Positions 31,925 through 43,001 of a DNA stretch of 64,000 nucleotides are shown here, one piece after another (the stretch's first letter is position 1; each line of letters opens with the position of its first letter). The stretch lies in NCBI RefSeq assembly GCF_029407905.1, contig NC_073627.1:134119697-134183696 (forward strand), given 5' to 3'. This DNA is from Bubalus kerabau. Lineage: Eukaryota; Chordata; Mammalia; Artiodactyla; Bovidae. The notes below the pieces were generated by a model. The model was given only the letters and a program-made list of their open reading frames with translations, made no database searches and was not told the origin of the DNA. Position numbers and translations under genes: made by a program.

Positions 31925-31977
31925 ACATACACACATATATATACATATATATATATGTATATATATATGAAATATAT
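31925..31977. repeat. (AC)n/(TA)n simple repeat
   Basis: ACACACACATATATATACATATATATATATG-type compound tract (31925 on), mostly alternating purine-pyrimidine. Confidence 0.9.
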
Positions 31978-32581
31978 TTTGGTCATCTGAGTGAACAAAT
32001 AAGTATTTTTTACAAATCACAAATATCACAGGACTAGACTCCATGGTTTGCTGTAGGCAATAGAATATAGCAGATTTGATACTGCAAAGGTTATGCGGCT
32101 TCCACCCTGTTTTCTAGGAGACTTGAGCCACCAAGTAAGAAGTCTGATTACTTCAAGGCTACCATACAGGAGAGGCCAAGGCCTTTCACTCAGGAAGGCA
32201 GTCCAGTCTCCTTGCCTCCTTGCCAAAGTGCCAGACATGAAGAAAACCCTATTGAACTTTTCAGACCAGCCCATTCATCAATTGAATACCCATAAATTAC
32301 CCATAAATGGATTTCATCTATGTAACAGGGGACAGAAAAATCACCCAAAGGAAGCTTATCTGAGCCCCCAACTGCTAAGTTGTGGATGGTTTGTTAGACA
32401 GAAACAGATAATGGGAACACCTAGAAAATTTCTCAGTCTTCCCCCAAGTCCATGGAGAACACATATCAACACTTGAACAGCAACTGGTTTTATGAAGGGT
32501 CACACCCTGCACAACTCTTATGTTATAGGTCCTTTGGTACCATCTTAGCTTTTCTTGTTGCCTCTGGCTATGGGATGAAAT
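31978..32581. other. unclassified, possibly old LTR-derived
   Basis: The 32090-32290 part (gacttgagccaccaagtaag ... gccagacatgaagaaaacc) resembles an old MaLR-type LTR. Similarity is too weak to fix family or strand. The 127-codon frame 32093-32476 is unsupported. Confidence 0.3.
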
Positions 32582-32805
32582 GGGCCTCCCAGGTGGCCCT
32601 AGTAGTAAAGAATCTGCCTTCCAATGTAGGAGATGTAAGAGACGTGGGATTGATCCCTGGGTCAGGAAGATTCCTGGAGAAGGAAATGGCAATCCACTCC
32701 AGTGTTCTTGTCTGGAAAATTCCACAGACAGAGGAGCCTGATGGGCTATGGTTCATGGGGTCGCAGAGAGTCAGACATGGATGAGCAACTACGCAGCAGC
32801 AGCAG
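32582..32805 (+). mobile_element. Bov-tA SINE with target duplication
   Basis: Sense, full length, tail (GCAGCAGCAGCAG). The 13-bp TATGGGAT(G/T)AAAT lies at 32569-32581 and 32806-32818, 12 of 13 matching. Confidence 0.93.
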
Positions 32806-32944
32806 TATGGGATTAAATAGTGTGGACGTTCTGAATTCTCTCAGAAAATTAGGTCCCACTTAGACATACACTAAAAAATGTGAACTGTGGGAGTGTTTAC
32901 AAAACACCTTACTTTTTTTAAACACCTTCCTATTCTTGACTGTG

Positions 32945-33095
32945 TTCAGTTCTAAATATCAGTCAAGGTTCAACTTAGATGCTTCTTTTGCCATGAAATC
33001 CTTCTTTTGCTCCCACTCTGAAGACAGTTCTCTTCTCCATGTTTTCAAAGCAGTGTATCTGCATTTTTATTTTTCTGGCTATATTCTGCCTTTCC
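32945..33095 (+). repeat. L2 LINE 3' fragment (possible)
   Basis: Weak sense similarity ('ggttcaacttagatgcttc', 'gccatgaaatccttc', 'tgtatctgcatttttattt'). Confidence 0.35.
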
Positions 33096-33096
33096 T

Positions 33097-33410
33097 TGTT
33101 GTTGTTCAGTTGCTCCATAGTGTCCGACTCTTTGTGACCCCATGGACTGCAGCATGCCAGTCTTTCCTGTACTTCATTATCTCGCAGACTTATGTCCCTT
33201 GAGTTGATGATGCCATCCAATCATCTCGTCCTTTGTCACCCCCATCTCCTCCTGCACCCGATCTTTCGCAGCATCAGTATCTTTTTCAATGAGTCAGCTC
33301 TTCTTATCAGGTGGCCAAAGTATTGGAGCTTCAGCTTCAGCATCAGTCCTTCCAATGAATATTCAGGGTTGATTTCCTTTAGGATTGACTGGTTTGACCT
33401 CCTTGCTGTC
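33097..33410 (-). mobile_element. BovB LINE, 3' ~315 bp
   Basis: Antisense from 'ttgttgttgttcagttgctcc' to 'gactggtttgacctccttgctg'. The plus-strand frames here (32936-33461) are antisense shadows. Confidence 0.9.
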
Positions 33411-33489
33411 TCCTTGCTCTTTTTAAACGCAAGTCTCTCCTATGCTACTCAGGATCTTTAACTCAGCCAACCTTTTCTTATTGATCTTA

Positions 33490-33845
33490 TTTGCTCACAG
33501 ACGCTCGTTTATTGCTTACTGTGGAAGAGATACTGCTATGTGCCCACTCACCTTTTACTCCCTAGCACTCAGGAAGACTCTATGCTGTGCCTTTAGGTCA
33601 GGCCTGCAAGAGTGAGTTCTGGCCCCTAGTCTGTGAGCACAGAAGTGATATATTCGACCCTCAGGTCAGCTCTTAGAACCTCTCCACCATCTCTGTCCCT
33701 GCCACAGCAACTTTGGAGGCTAAAAGAGCATAACTACAGGTAGAAGAGGATTGCCCGAATCATATCACATTTGATATGAGTGAAAAATCAGCCTCTATTA
33801 TGTTAAGAGAGTTTGGGGCTTATTTGTCACCATAGCAAAGCCGAT
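33490..33845 (+). repeat. old mammalian repeat, family not resolved
   Basis: 'ggcctgcaagagtgagttctggcc', 'gattgcccgaatcatatcac' and 'ctctattatgttaagagagtttggggcttatttgtcacc' resemble the 3' part of a common old mammalian element. Divergence is high. Confidence 0.4.
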
Positions 33846-33879
33846 TCTTTCCTTAAACAATGATACAATAACAATTGTA

Positions 33880-34117
33880 ACAATAGCTCCTATCTCTTGA
33901 AGTCTATTATGAATCAGATGCTCTGTTAAGTGTTTTTTAATATTTAATATCTTAAAATATTTTTAACAACCCTGAACAGCAGGTAGTATTAATGAAATTC
34001 CAATTTTATAGTTGAAGCAATTTAAACTCAGAAAGATTAAAATAACTATTGAATAAAATTAGTAAATGACAGAGCTGGGCTTTGAACCTGTGTCTGTCTG
34101 ACTCCACAGCAATTACC
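33880..34117 (-). repeat. MIR SINE, nearly full length
   Basis: Antisense: 'agatgctctgttaagtg', 'caaccctgaacagcaggtagtatt', 'gagctgggctttgaacctgtgtctgtctgactcc'. Confidence 0.8.
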
Positions 34118-34352
34118 CAGGCTACAGCATGGACTCTATTCCTATATGTGTACATTCCTGGGGGGCTTGTTGCTGGGTATCATTCCAAGCAGGGGCTCTA
34201 GATGAGTGTTTCTGTTTTTGGTTTGATTCAAATTGTAGTAAATCATAAGAAGCATAAGTTTTGTGTTTAAGAAGCTTAAAGTTGTTTCCTTTAAAGACTC
34301 TATTACTGTCATTTCTGAATTCTGAAATCATTCTCTTCAGATATTGAAATGA

Positions 34353-34545
34353 AGAGGTGAAAGTCACTCAGTTGTGTTTTTCCTACTCTTTGCGGCCTCA
34401 TGGACTGTAGTCCACCAGGCTCCTCTATCCATGGAATTTTCCAGGCAAGAATACTGGAGTGGGTAGCCAGTCCCTTCTCCAGGGTGTATTCCCAATCCAG
34501 GGCTTGAACCCAGGTCTCCTGCATTGACAGGAAGAGTCTTCATGT
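34353..34545 (-). mobile_element. Bov-tA SINE, head eroded
   Basis: Antisense from 'gaggtgaaagtcactcag' to 'gcattgacaggaagagtcttc'. The outermost tRNA head is missing. Confidence 0.88.
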
Positions 34546-35386
34546 TAAGAGGTTTGAAAACCAAAATTTCATCTCTCCCCACTCTCAACTTTATTCAGAT
34601 GCAAGCCTAAGGTGGCAGAAGCAGGAGATGGGTTTCCTCCTGAATTCTGGGCCCCAGAATAACTGATCAAATGCAACACATTTTTTGGGACTATTGTGAT
34701 GCTTGGAGATTTTTATCTGAATCTAAATCTAGTCTTTTCTCTACTTGTGCCTTAGATTCCCTTGAAACCTCCCTCTTCATGAAGGTTTTGGGTTGAAGCA
34801 ACAGCATGGCAGTTCTTCTCAAGATGAAATAAAAAGTTGGATTCAAGTTTTGAAGAGGCCTTACCAAGGGTCACTCATTTGGGGGCTGCCCCATTGATGG
34901 GACCTCATGAGGTTTTATGTAAGCTGTGCCGGTGGCCTGAGCCGAGTATGTCTAGTGAGGGCAATAGTGCAGAGTTTATGGAAGCAATTACTGAGCCAAA
35001 TTCTTAAGTAGCCATGATGCCTTCAGTTATGGGCAAAATTGGGAGGGGTTTCAATAGAATGAGTGTTTGTATTTTCAGGGCCCTGGGAATCCATAAAGAT
35101 CACTGGAGTATATTATTTCACTCCTACTCTGCCTTCCTAGTCCTCTCATCTGATTTAAAACGTTCTCAGCACCGGGTATAAAATTAAACACTCATGACCA
35201 AGCTGGTGCTAGCACACAGAATAAAAGGGAAAAAAGAAAACCTTTAAGATACAATGTAATTGTGGGAAGCAGGGCCCACCACTCTTTCCCATGGATAGAA
35301 TTTATAATTCTAGCTGTAGGATTCTTTTCAGTATATAATTTTTTTCTAATGTTGAAATGATCTCATATGTATAGAAAATCTGCAAG
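34546..35386. other. unique sequence
   Basis: No gene or named repeat recognised in this 0.8 kb AT-moderate stretch. Confidence 0.4.
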
Positions 35387-35715
35387 TACAGTAAGTTCCT
35401 ATGTACAAACTTTCAAGTTCCGAACTTTGAGAGATGCAAACATGCACTCCAGCCCCTGTACGCCAGGTGCTGACTGTAGTACCGGACTTTTCAAGGTGCT
35501 GTACAGTGAGATTAAAATGTTTCCTTTATTTTTTGTGTTTGACTTTTATGTACGTATTATTTGTATGAAAAGTATTATGAACCTATTACAGTACCAGCAT
35601 TATATGGTTGATTGTGTTAGTTGCATAGCTAGTTAGCTGTTGGACTTATGAACAAATTGGACTTACTGACATGCTCTCAGAAGGGAACTTGTTTATAAGT
35701 AGGGAACTTACTGTA
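35387..35715. mobile_element. non-autonomous Tc1/mariner (Tigger-like) element
   Basis: 329 bp bounded by inverted repeats: TACAGTAAGTTCC at the left, and GGGAACTTACTGTA at the right, whose complement is TACAGTAAGTTCCC. TA is at both termini, the Tc1/mariner target. The 89-codon frame inside is short, with no transposase signature (no DDE pattern visible), so this is an internal-deletion derivative. Confidence 0.85.
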
Positions 35716-35771
35716 CAATTAAAATAATTTGCTTTAGTTGAACCATTTAAGAGAGTTCTATGAGCCATACA

Positions 35772-36014
35772 TTCAGTACTTTGGCCACCTGAGGTGAAGA
35801 GATGACTCATTGGGAAAAACCCTGATGCTGGGAAAGTTTGAGGGCAGGAGGAGAAGGCGGAAACAGAGGATGAGATGGTTGGATGACATCACCAACTCAA
35901 TGGACATGAATTTGAGCAAACTCCAGGAGATAGTGAAGGGCAGGGAAGCCTAACGTGTTGCAGTCCATGGGGTCACAAAGAATCGGACATGACGTAGCGA
36001 CTGCACAACAACAA
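35772..36014 (+). mobile_element. BovB LINE, 3' ~240 bp
   Basis: Sense from 'cagtactttggccacctgagg' to 'gacgtagcgactgcacaac'. Confidence 0.9.
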
Positions 36015-36084
36015 TCTTAAGCTGTCACGGACAGCCCTGAAAATTAGGAAACTGACATTGGTGCATGAGGACAATTTTCCCAGA

Positions 36085-36575
36085 CTTCTCGAGATATAAT
36101 GGACCTATACCATTGTGCAAGCACATTTGTGCTAAGTTGCCAGTCATGAGGATGTTTTGTGACCCTACGGACTGTACCCTGCCAGCCTCCTCTGTCCATA
36201 GGATTCTCCAGGCAAGAAAACTGGAGTGGGTTGCCATACCCTCCTCCAGGGGATCTTCCCAACCCAGGGACTGAAGCCATAACTCATATCTCCTGCCTGG
36301 GCAAGTGGGTTCTTTACTACTAGTGTCGCCTGGGAAGCCCAAGTAGGTTTAAGATGTACAATGTAAAGATTTTATATATATATATATATATAGTGAAATC
36401 ATTACACAATGTTAGGTAACACCTCTGTCAGTCCATATAATTAGCTTTTTTCTGTGTGCAGTGAGAACATTTAAGATCTACCCTCTTTGCAACTTTCAAA
36501 CATACAATCCAGTATTGTTAACTGCAGTTACCATGCTGTGTATTAGATCCTTGAAACTTATTTATCTTAATAACA
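36085..36575 (-). mobile_element. old L1 3' end, split by Bov-tA
   Basis: Antisense: 'cgagatataatggacctatacc' left of the Bov-tA; 'taagatgtacaatg', 'gtgagaacatttaagatctacc' and 'accatgctgtgtattagatcc' right of it. A (TA)n tract lies at about 36372-36392. Confidence 0.75.
36130..36340 (-). mobile_element. Bov-tA SINE
   Basis: Antisense, full length, from 'tgctaagttgccagtcatg' to 'gtcgcctgggaagccc'. Confidence 0.9.
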
Positions 36576-37044
36576 TGATTATCATTTAGTCCTCAGACCC
36601 CCTTCAAGTTTCTGAGCTCTCCCATTATGTCCTCCCTGGGAAGAAGATCCAGTCCACCATCCTTTCTCACCTATATGTTCTTGGGCTCTAATACCCACAC
36701 ACTGGGTCACCTTATATGTGGACGTTCTCCTCAATTGCTTGGACTCAGAAACCCCACACTGGGAAGCCTTCATCTCTTAGCTTGGTTCTGCTCTAGGACT
36801 GATGTGTTCGAGAAAAAATGTAACTGGAACCACAATCTGAGGACCCAGGTGATAAAAGTTTATTGAATTCCTTCTCTTCTGCTGCTCTCCCTTTCTTGAG
36901 GTGATAGGAAGTAGAGACACGACAATGCTCACAATAGAAACGCTCTGGATCTCAAGTGCAGACAGAGTGAGGAAGCCCCCTCTGTGTGGCCCAGCCCCTT
37001 TCTGTCATTTGGTCCTCTCCACGAGGTCCTCTCCATTAGAAGGG
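36576..37044. other. unique or unclassified sequence
   Basis: No gene recognised. 'ggtgataaaagtttattg' near 36850 looks like a degenerate LTR or poly(A) region, but I cannot support a call. Confidence 0.35.
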
Positions 37045-37250
37045 AGAGGATCCAAGTGACACTTATGAATGGCCACTATGTAACACCTATTGTTTAAATC
37101 ACTCTTAACCATAGCCCTCGAGTAGGTGTTATTTTTAAAACTTTTCAGGTAACGAAAATGTGGCTTAGAAAATTTGCCAGGTTTATTCATGCCTACCAGG
37201 GGAGCAGAGCCAGGACTTGGACTCAGGACAGAGTGCCTCCAAATATGTCT
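37045..37250 (-). repeat. MIR SINE
   Basis: Antisense: 'gccactatgtaacacctattg', 'gagtaggtgttattttt', 'gagcagagccaggacttggactcagg'. Confidence 0.7.
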
Positions 37251-37399
37251 ACCTCCTTGTCTCTTGTGATGGATTGTGATATGTATCAAGGGGTCAGCCA
37301 GTCAGAACATGCTTAAGAATATCTGTTAAAGGAATGCCCAAGCAGTATGAAGGTCTGCGTGAAGACAAACTTGGAGTGTGAAGTTGGGGGGAGCTTTAG

Positions 37400-37611
37400 G
37401 GGATTCCCTGGTGGCTCAGAGGTTAAAGCATCTGCCTGCAAAGTGGGAGACCTGGGTTCGACCCCTGGGTTGGGAAGATCCCCTCGAGAAGGAAATGGCA
37501 GCCCACTCCAGTATTCTTGCCTGGAAAATCCCATGGATGGAGGAGCCTGGTAGGCTACAGTCCACGGGGTTGCAAAGAGTCGGACATGACTAAGCGACTT
37601 CACTTTCTTTA
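37400..37611 (+). mobile_element. Bov-tA SINE
   Basis: Sense, full length (ggattccctggtggctcagagg ... gactaagcgacttcac). Possible duplication GAG(C)TTTAGG at 37391-37400 and 37613-37621. Confidence 0.92.
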
Positions 37612-37784
37612 TGAGTTTAGGAGACTTTAGACTCAAGCCCTCTCAGGGACTTTTCTCTACTTATCTTTCTGAGATAAGAAGGAGAAGAAGATTTATTTTA
37701 AGAGAAGAAGCTATTAGTGTTGCCAAACTGAGAAGTATTTTCTTGGACACCTTCATGAGATTAGCATTTTATCAAGAATAAGGA

Positions 37785-38015
37785 AGTCATATTTATTAAG
37801 CTTTTGCCTAATAATATATATTTGCTATATATCTGATCCCATTCTAATGCTTCCCACCTATTATTTTATTTAAAGGTCACTATGAGGTGGGGGCTATTGT
37901 TCTCTGTTTGTAAGTAAAATCCTAAGGTACAGAGCATTAAGGTAGTGTGTGAGGTTATGGGATGGAAAAGAGACAGGACTAGTGTCTGAATCCAGGTTTA
38001 TTGGTTCCTGGACCT
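37785..38015 (-). repeat. MIR SINE
   Basis: Antisense: 'tatttattaagcttttgcc', 'aaggtcactatgaggtggggg', 'gtgtctgaatccaggtttattgg'. Confidence 0.7.
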
Positions 38016-38079
38016 AGTCCTTGTCCATAGGTTCCACCTACAGACTTTACAGCAGCATCGTTTAGCTGAATGTATTTTT

Positions 38080-38165
38080 CATAAAGCTGTTATGACAACT
38101 CAATGGGCATAAAACACTTTGAAAAATGCAAAAGTCATACAAATCTATGTTTATATTATTACTTA
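38080..38165 (+). repeat. MIR SINE 3' fragment
   Basis: Sense: 'aaagctgttatgacaactcaatggg', 'ataaaacactttg', 'atgtttatattattac'. Confidence 0.5.
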
Positions 38166-38261
38166 TTGAGTTTGTATTAAATCAAGTGTTTTTCCCTCTT
38201 CAGCTATTTTTGAGAAAGGTATTACAATATTAATTCAGAAATCATAAGTCAGAGGCAAGTG

Positions 38262-38440
38262 GACCTAGGTATTCATTGAATGCTTTGTACCAGGCAGCAT
38301 AATTTAAAAAAAAAAAATGTCTTTAAAGAGCTAACAATCCAGATGAGGAGATGGACAGGCAAGTTAGCTATTACAGCATCCTGTAATAATTAGTGTGGTG
38401 GATGTAAGGAGAGGATGCTACAGAAGAAGAAAGGAAGGGT
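38262..38440 (-). repeat. L2-like LINE fragment
   Basis: Antisense: 'ggtattcattgaatgctttgtaccaggcagc', an A12 tract, 'taaagagctaacaatccagatgagg'. Confidence 0.5.
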
Positions 38441-38724
38441 ACATAAAAGAGGGAAAAATAAGATCAGGGTCCTGGTAGGATATCAGCTTCACTCTATATG
38501 GTTCAACAGAGTGAACTTTCTGGAACGGACTTTTTAGAGAGGCATGGGCAGGGGGCCAAAAAGAGGTGTTGAGGTACCTGGAGTCCAGCAACCATGGGAA
38601 GCTGCTAACACTCTAGGCTGAAAGATCAAAGAAAGAACATTTACCAAAGCCCATGAGAGCTAGAACTATGGGAGAAGGGCTTGGTGATGCAGCCTCAGAG
38701 GATGCGGTTATTGACAGATATCAG
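38441..38724. other. unique or old-LINE-like sequence
   Basis: Purine-rich. It could be a further diverged part of the L2-like element. No gene recognised. Confidence 0.35.
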
Positions 38725-38738
38725 ACACAAAACAAGAG

Positions 38739-38940
38739 GCTTCCCTGGTGGCTCAGATGGTAAAGAATCTGCCTGCAATGCAGGAGACCCAGGTTCAATC
38801 CCTGGTCAGGAAGGTCCCATGAAGAAGGATATGGAAACTCACTCCAGTATTCTTGCCTGGAGAATTCCATGGAAAGAAGAAATTGGAGGTGGGCTACAGT
38901 CCATTGGATCACAAAGAGTTGGATACAACTCAGCGACTAA
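38739..38940 (+). mobile_element. Bov-tA SINE with (CA)n tail
   Basis: Sense, full length. An ACACACACACAC microsatellite tail lies at 38942-38963. The duplication ACACAAAACA(A/G)GAG at 38725-38738 and 38960-38973 matches at 13 of 14 positions. Confidence 0.92.
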
Positions 38941-38973
38941 TACACACACACACATACACACACAAAACAGGAG

Positions 38974-39855
38974 TTGGGGAGCAGAGAAAAATGCTCCAAC
39001 CTCTTCCTCCTTCCACCTTGCAATTTCCTGCTAGAATCTCTCATCAGTAAAACCCAGATGAAAGTCAACTGTCAAAGGAGCCTCCATAATGCAGTCTCTA
39101 GGGGTCAGCCACCTGGGAAAAATGGGCACAGAGGAGGGCAGGTCAGAAAATAGATCTGGAGTGAAGACAAATGGAAAATAATCTGGGAGGCTTCCAAGAA
39201 GTGGTGATTCCTTACTCAGACTTGACGTATAACGAAGTGTTTCCTAGGTGAAGACGGAGGAGGAAGGAAGGGAATCTATACCAGGCAGAGCCTATCCTGT
39301 TTAAAGGCATGTTTCCATCAGGAAACTGCAATATCTTCACTATGAATACAATGGGAGGGAGGTGTAGGAAAGGTGGAGTGCTAGATGCTACTGGAGGATT
39401 CTTACATGAGCCACATCTATATCTTTGCCTCCAATCATACCTTCTCCTCCCCATTCTTCTTTCTCTGTTTTTAAACCATGTAAAAGGACATTTATTAGAG
39501 AAAATAAAATCATCTTACTCATTGAAGAGATCTCAAAAATATCATCTCCTGGATCAGGCTGGCAAGTTTCCTAAGTCATCCAGAACAGGCATCTAGAATT
39601 AAACATCCCTTTTACTCCAAAACTTATAATCCCCTTCAATAGCCCATCATCTCCTGCCCAGGCACTTAACTTTATAATTGTTTTAATTCAGTGTTGGGGA
39701 AAGCTGAGTTCCTCTAAGAGCAAGGTCAGATGAGACCAGGTCTAAGGGAGACTTTAAGCTTAATGAATCGATGGATTTGGCACGAACTCTTCCCTAATGC
39801 ATTATAATTTCTTTCTTTGCAAGTACCAAACCTAGCCCTACCATTCTCCTTCTAT
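38974..39855. other. unique sequence
   Basis: No gene or named repeat recognised. The frame 39309-39596 has no domain resemblance. Confidence 0.4.
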
Positions 39856-40000
39856 GGCAAGGCCTTATGTAGGCCATAACTATTGCAATCTACTCATGGC
39901 CTGGACCAGTATAGCCTCCTAGTCATTCTTTCTTTCCACTCTGCCTGCTCTCCATCCATTCTAAACCCAGAACACTGATTATCATTCCCAAGTATTTTCT
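39856..40000 (+). repeat. old LINE-like fragment (possible)
   Basis: 'ataactattgcaatctactcatgg', 'ccagtatagcctcctagtcattc' and 'tctccatccattctaaaccc' resemble the sense strand of the same old LINE family seen antisense at 17.7-18.5 kb. Weak. Confidence 0.35.
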
Positions 40001-40028
40001 TTCTGCCATTTGCCTTCTTAGAATCCTT

Positions 40029-40275
40029 CGTGTCCGACTCTGTGCGACCCCATAGACGGCAGCCCACCAGGCTCTGCCATCCCTGGGATTTTCCAGGCAA
40101 GAACACTGGAGTGGGTTGCCATTTCCTTCTCCAGTGCATGAAATGAAAAGTGAAAGGGAAGTCGCTCAGTCGTATCCAACTCTTAGCGACCCCATGGACT
40201 ACAGCCTACCAGGCTCCTCCGTCCATGGGATTTTCCAGGCAAGAGTACTGGAGTGGGGTGCCATCGCCTTCTCCA
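40029..40275 (-). mobile_element. Bov-A2 dimeric SINE with target duplication
   Basis: Antisense dimer with perfect 13-bp duplication TCTTAGAATCCTT at 40016-40028 and 40276-40288. CpGs are retained (gtcgctcagtcgtatcc, ttagcgacccc). Confidence 0.95.
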
Positions 40276-40304
40276 TCTTAGAATCCTTAGTGACTCTTAA
40301 TTAC

Positions 40305-40702
40305 CTCTAACAATTCCAAGTACATTGAATATATGAATCATTTAATCACCACAACAATACTTTCAGGACCCCCATAGTGGTCCAGTAGTTAAAAATCCGC
40401 CTTCAATGCAGGGGACATACGTTCAGTCCCTGGTCCAGGAAGATTGCACATGCGAAGGGGTAACTAAGCCTGTGTGCCACAACTACTGAAGCAAATGCTC
40501 TAGAGCCTGTGCTCTGCAGCAAGAGAAGCCACTGCAATGAGAAGCCTGTGTAACCCAGCTAAAGAGTAGCCCCTACTCTCTGAAACAAGAGAAACTCATG
40601 ATCAGCAACAAAGCCCCAGCGCAGCCAAAATATATAAATACAATTTAAAAAGATACTTTCATTATCCCTATTGTGCAGATAAGGAAATCAAGGCATAGAG
40701 TT
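40305..40702 (-). repeat. MIR SINE, split by CHR SINE and bounded by L1
   Basis: Antisense: 'cattgaatatatgaatcatttaatcaccacaac' left of the CHR; 'cattatccctattgtgcagataaggaaatcaaggc' right of it, where an L1 cuts it. Confidence 0.7.
40366..40652 (+). mobile_element. CHR-type tRNA-Glu SINE
   Basis: Sense: 'gacccccatagtggtccag', 'cgttcagtccctggtcc', 'aagccccagcgcagcc', then an A-rich tail. Perfect 9-bp duplication ATACTTTCA at 40357-40365 and 40653-40661. Confidence 0.88.
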
Positions 40703-41322
40703 TTTAAAAAATTTGTTATTGTTTTTTATTGGAGTATAATTGCTTTACAATGTTGTGCTGGTTTCCACTGTACAACAAAGTGAATCAGCTATATGTATAC
40801 ATATATCCCCTCCCTCCTGAGCCTCCCTCCCACTCTCCCCTCTCACCCCTCTAGGTCACTATAGAGCACTGAGCTGAGTTCCCCACACTACATAGCAGCT
40901 TCCCATTAGCTATCTATTTTACAAATGGTTTGTCAGTGCTACTCTCCCAGTTCATCCCACCCTCCCCTTCCCCACTGTGGCTACATGTCCATTCTCTACC
41001 TCGGTGTCTCTGTTCTTTCCCTGCAAATAAGTTCATATCTACCAATTTTCTAGATTCAATATACATGCATTAATACATGATATGCTTCTCTTTCTGACTT
41101 CATTCTCTATGACAGACTCCAATTCCATCTGCATCAGTACAAATGACTCAATTTCAATCCTTTTTATGACTGAGTAATATTCCATCTTGCCACATCTTCT
41201 CTATCCATTCATTTGTCAATGGGCATTTAGGTTGTTCCCATGTCCTGGTTGTTGTAAATAGTGCAGCAATGAATGTTCAGGTACATGTGTGTTTTTGAAT
41301 GATGATTTTCTCAGGATACAAG
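40703..41322 (-). mobile_element. cetartiodactyl L1 3' end
   Basis: Antisense: 'tattggagtataattgctttac', 'ctgagcctccctcccactctcc', 'gactgagtaatattccatc', 'gcatttaggttgttcccatg'. GCATAGA at 40693-40699 and 41324-41330 is a likely target duplication. Confidence 0.88.
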
Positions 41323-41492
41323 AGCATAGACTCTTTATATTACACACATAAAAAGTGTAGTGCTAGGGTACAATGTCAGGCTGTCTAGAATGCATGCCCT
41401 TCACTCTTAACAGCTATGCAGTATGCAGTACTTCCTCTCCACTTGGAGGCCCTTTACAAGCTAATCTGATTTTCTGACTTCCTGTATTCCTT
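41323..41492. other. unique sequence
   Basis: Nothing recognised. It may include a resumed MIR 5' end, too short to support. Confidence 0.35.
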
Positions 41493-41550
41493 GCCCCGCA
41501 CTACCCCCACCCCCCCTACCTCAACCCCCCACCCCCCGCACCCCTCCGCA
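41493..41550 (-). other. C-rich tract, G-quadruplex motif on minus strand
   Basis: C runs of 5, 7, 6 and 6 (41504-41508, 41510-41516, 41525-41530, 41532-41537) separated by 1, 8 and 1 bases, giving four G runs on the minus strand. Confidence 0.75.
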
Positions 41551-42490
41551 TGTAGGACAGTGCTTTTGTTTTAGCATTCTTTCTGAATCATTAAGAACTC
41601 CTTGTTTGGGATGCCTTATTTTTTTTCCCTTTCATGTTACATCCTGTTGTCTATACTTACTTAACCTCAGATTAAGCCCCAAATCTCCCCTTCCTGCTTC
41701 CAACTCTGACTCCATTATAAATCTCATATCTCTAATTTTTACCATGAGTGCATACTTTTCTGAGTGGTTTGCTGCATGCCTTCATGTGAAACAGTTGTTT
41801 AGGGCTCTCAAGCCAGGAGTTCTATTTCTAGTTTAAGGAGATGCAACCCCAGAGATAAGGTGGTCTGGGACTCTGGCACCAAGTCCAGGTCACCATGCTC
41901 CTTCCACACTTTCCACTTGAACTGACTGTATGACCTGGTGAATTAATTAGTCAACATCCTGGTTTGCCTGGAATAATTCTGGTTTACCTTATGATGCTGC
42001 TATAATAATGAGAGGTATCTTTGTTTTTTTCTCAAAAGTGTCCTAGTTTGGAGGATAAATTATATGGTGTTGGGGATGGGAAAATTCCCCCCTTTACCCA
42101 TCTTGAGTTTTTTTTTTTTTTTTTTTTCCTATTTTGAGTCCTTGTTGCTGGACTAATAATGAAATTGATGTAAGACAGATTAATGGGAGAAAAAGAAACA
42201 AATTTTAATTCATGCATGTCCAAAACAGGTAGCTTTTATACTTTTTAGACAAGGAAACAACAGCATTTGTAAGGAAGTAACAGGATAAAGAAACTAGGTT
42301 TAGGGGCCCAATTAGTGAAGAACTACATAGAGTTTGGGTTTTAGGTAATAAAGAAGTAACAAGGTTTGTTTATATAGGCTTGTAGGTTGGTTCTGAATTC
42401 CCTATCTTTGCCATAAGGGTATCCTTCTACCTATAGATTCAGGGAATGCACCTCTCACATGAGAGATAGTTTTTCCTACTTTCTAGCAAT
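41551..42490. other. unique or unclassified sequence
   Basis: A T tract lies at about 42110-42127. The 42130-42480 part has a retrotransposon-like look, but I cannot assign it. No gene recognised. Confidence 0.35.
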
Positions 42491-42624
42491 GGAGAAGGAA
42501 ATGGCAACGCGCTCCAGTGTTCTTGCCTGGAGAATCCCAGGGACGCTGGAGCCTGATGGGCTGCTGTCTATGGTGTCGCACAGAGTCGGACATGACTGAA
42601 GTGACTTAGCAGCAGCAGCAGCAG
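42491..42624 (+). mobile_element. Bov-A2 SINE, single monomer
   Basis: Sense 3' monomer 'ggagaaggaaatggcaacgcg ... gaagtgacttagcagcagcag'. The first monomer is absent through 5' truncation. Confidence 0.9.
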
Positions 42625-42992
42625 CTACAGGAAATAGGAGAGTTAGCCTCTTAAGTTGGATGTTTCTTCAAATACCTTTTAGTCAAAGTAATCTATACAT
42701 CACTGAGGCTCATTTGGGAGTGGCCTACTCTGGGCCTCAACAGCAGTCATTCTATCTAATGATTCCTCTATGAAATAAACAAGGCCTCTGTGATGGACAT
42801 GGGAGGGTCTGAGGTCTTTGACAGTGGGCTTACAGATGGAATGTCAGGCAGTATATATGGGCAATAACTTGGCTGTTGGTAAAACACAGACTAGAGGTTT
42901 CATCTTTATACTTCTCTTTTTAAAACCAGACCCAGGAAGTATGGCTAACAACTCAGCCAACAATGACATAGCATGGAATCTAGTTGTGCATA
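42625..42992. other. unique or unclassified sequence
   Basis: No feature recognised. Confidence 0.35.
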
Positions 42993-43001
42993 GATCTATT
43001 T

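Noticed and set aside
36576..37044. Possible LTR
   Set aside because: Only a degenerate AATAAA-like region. No TG/CA ends or duplication could be found.
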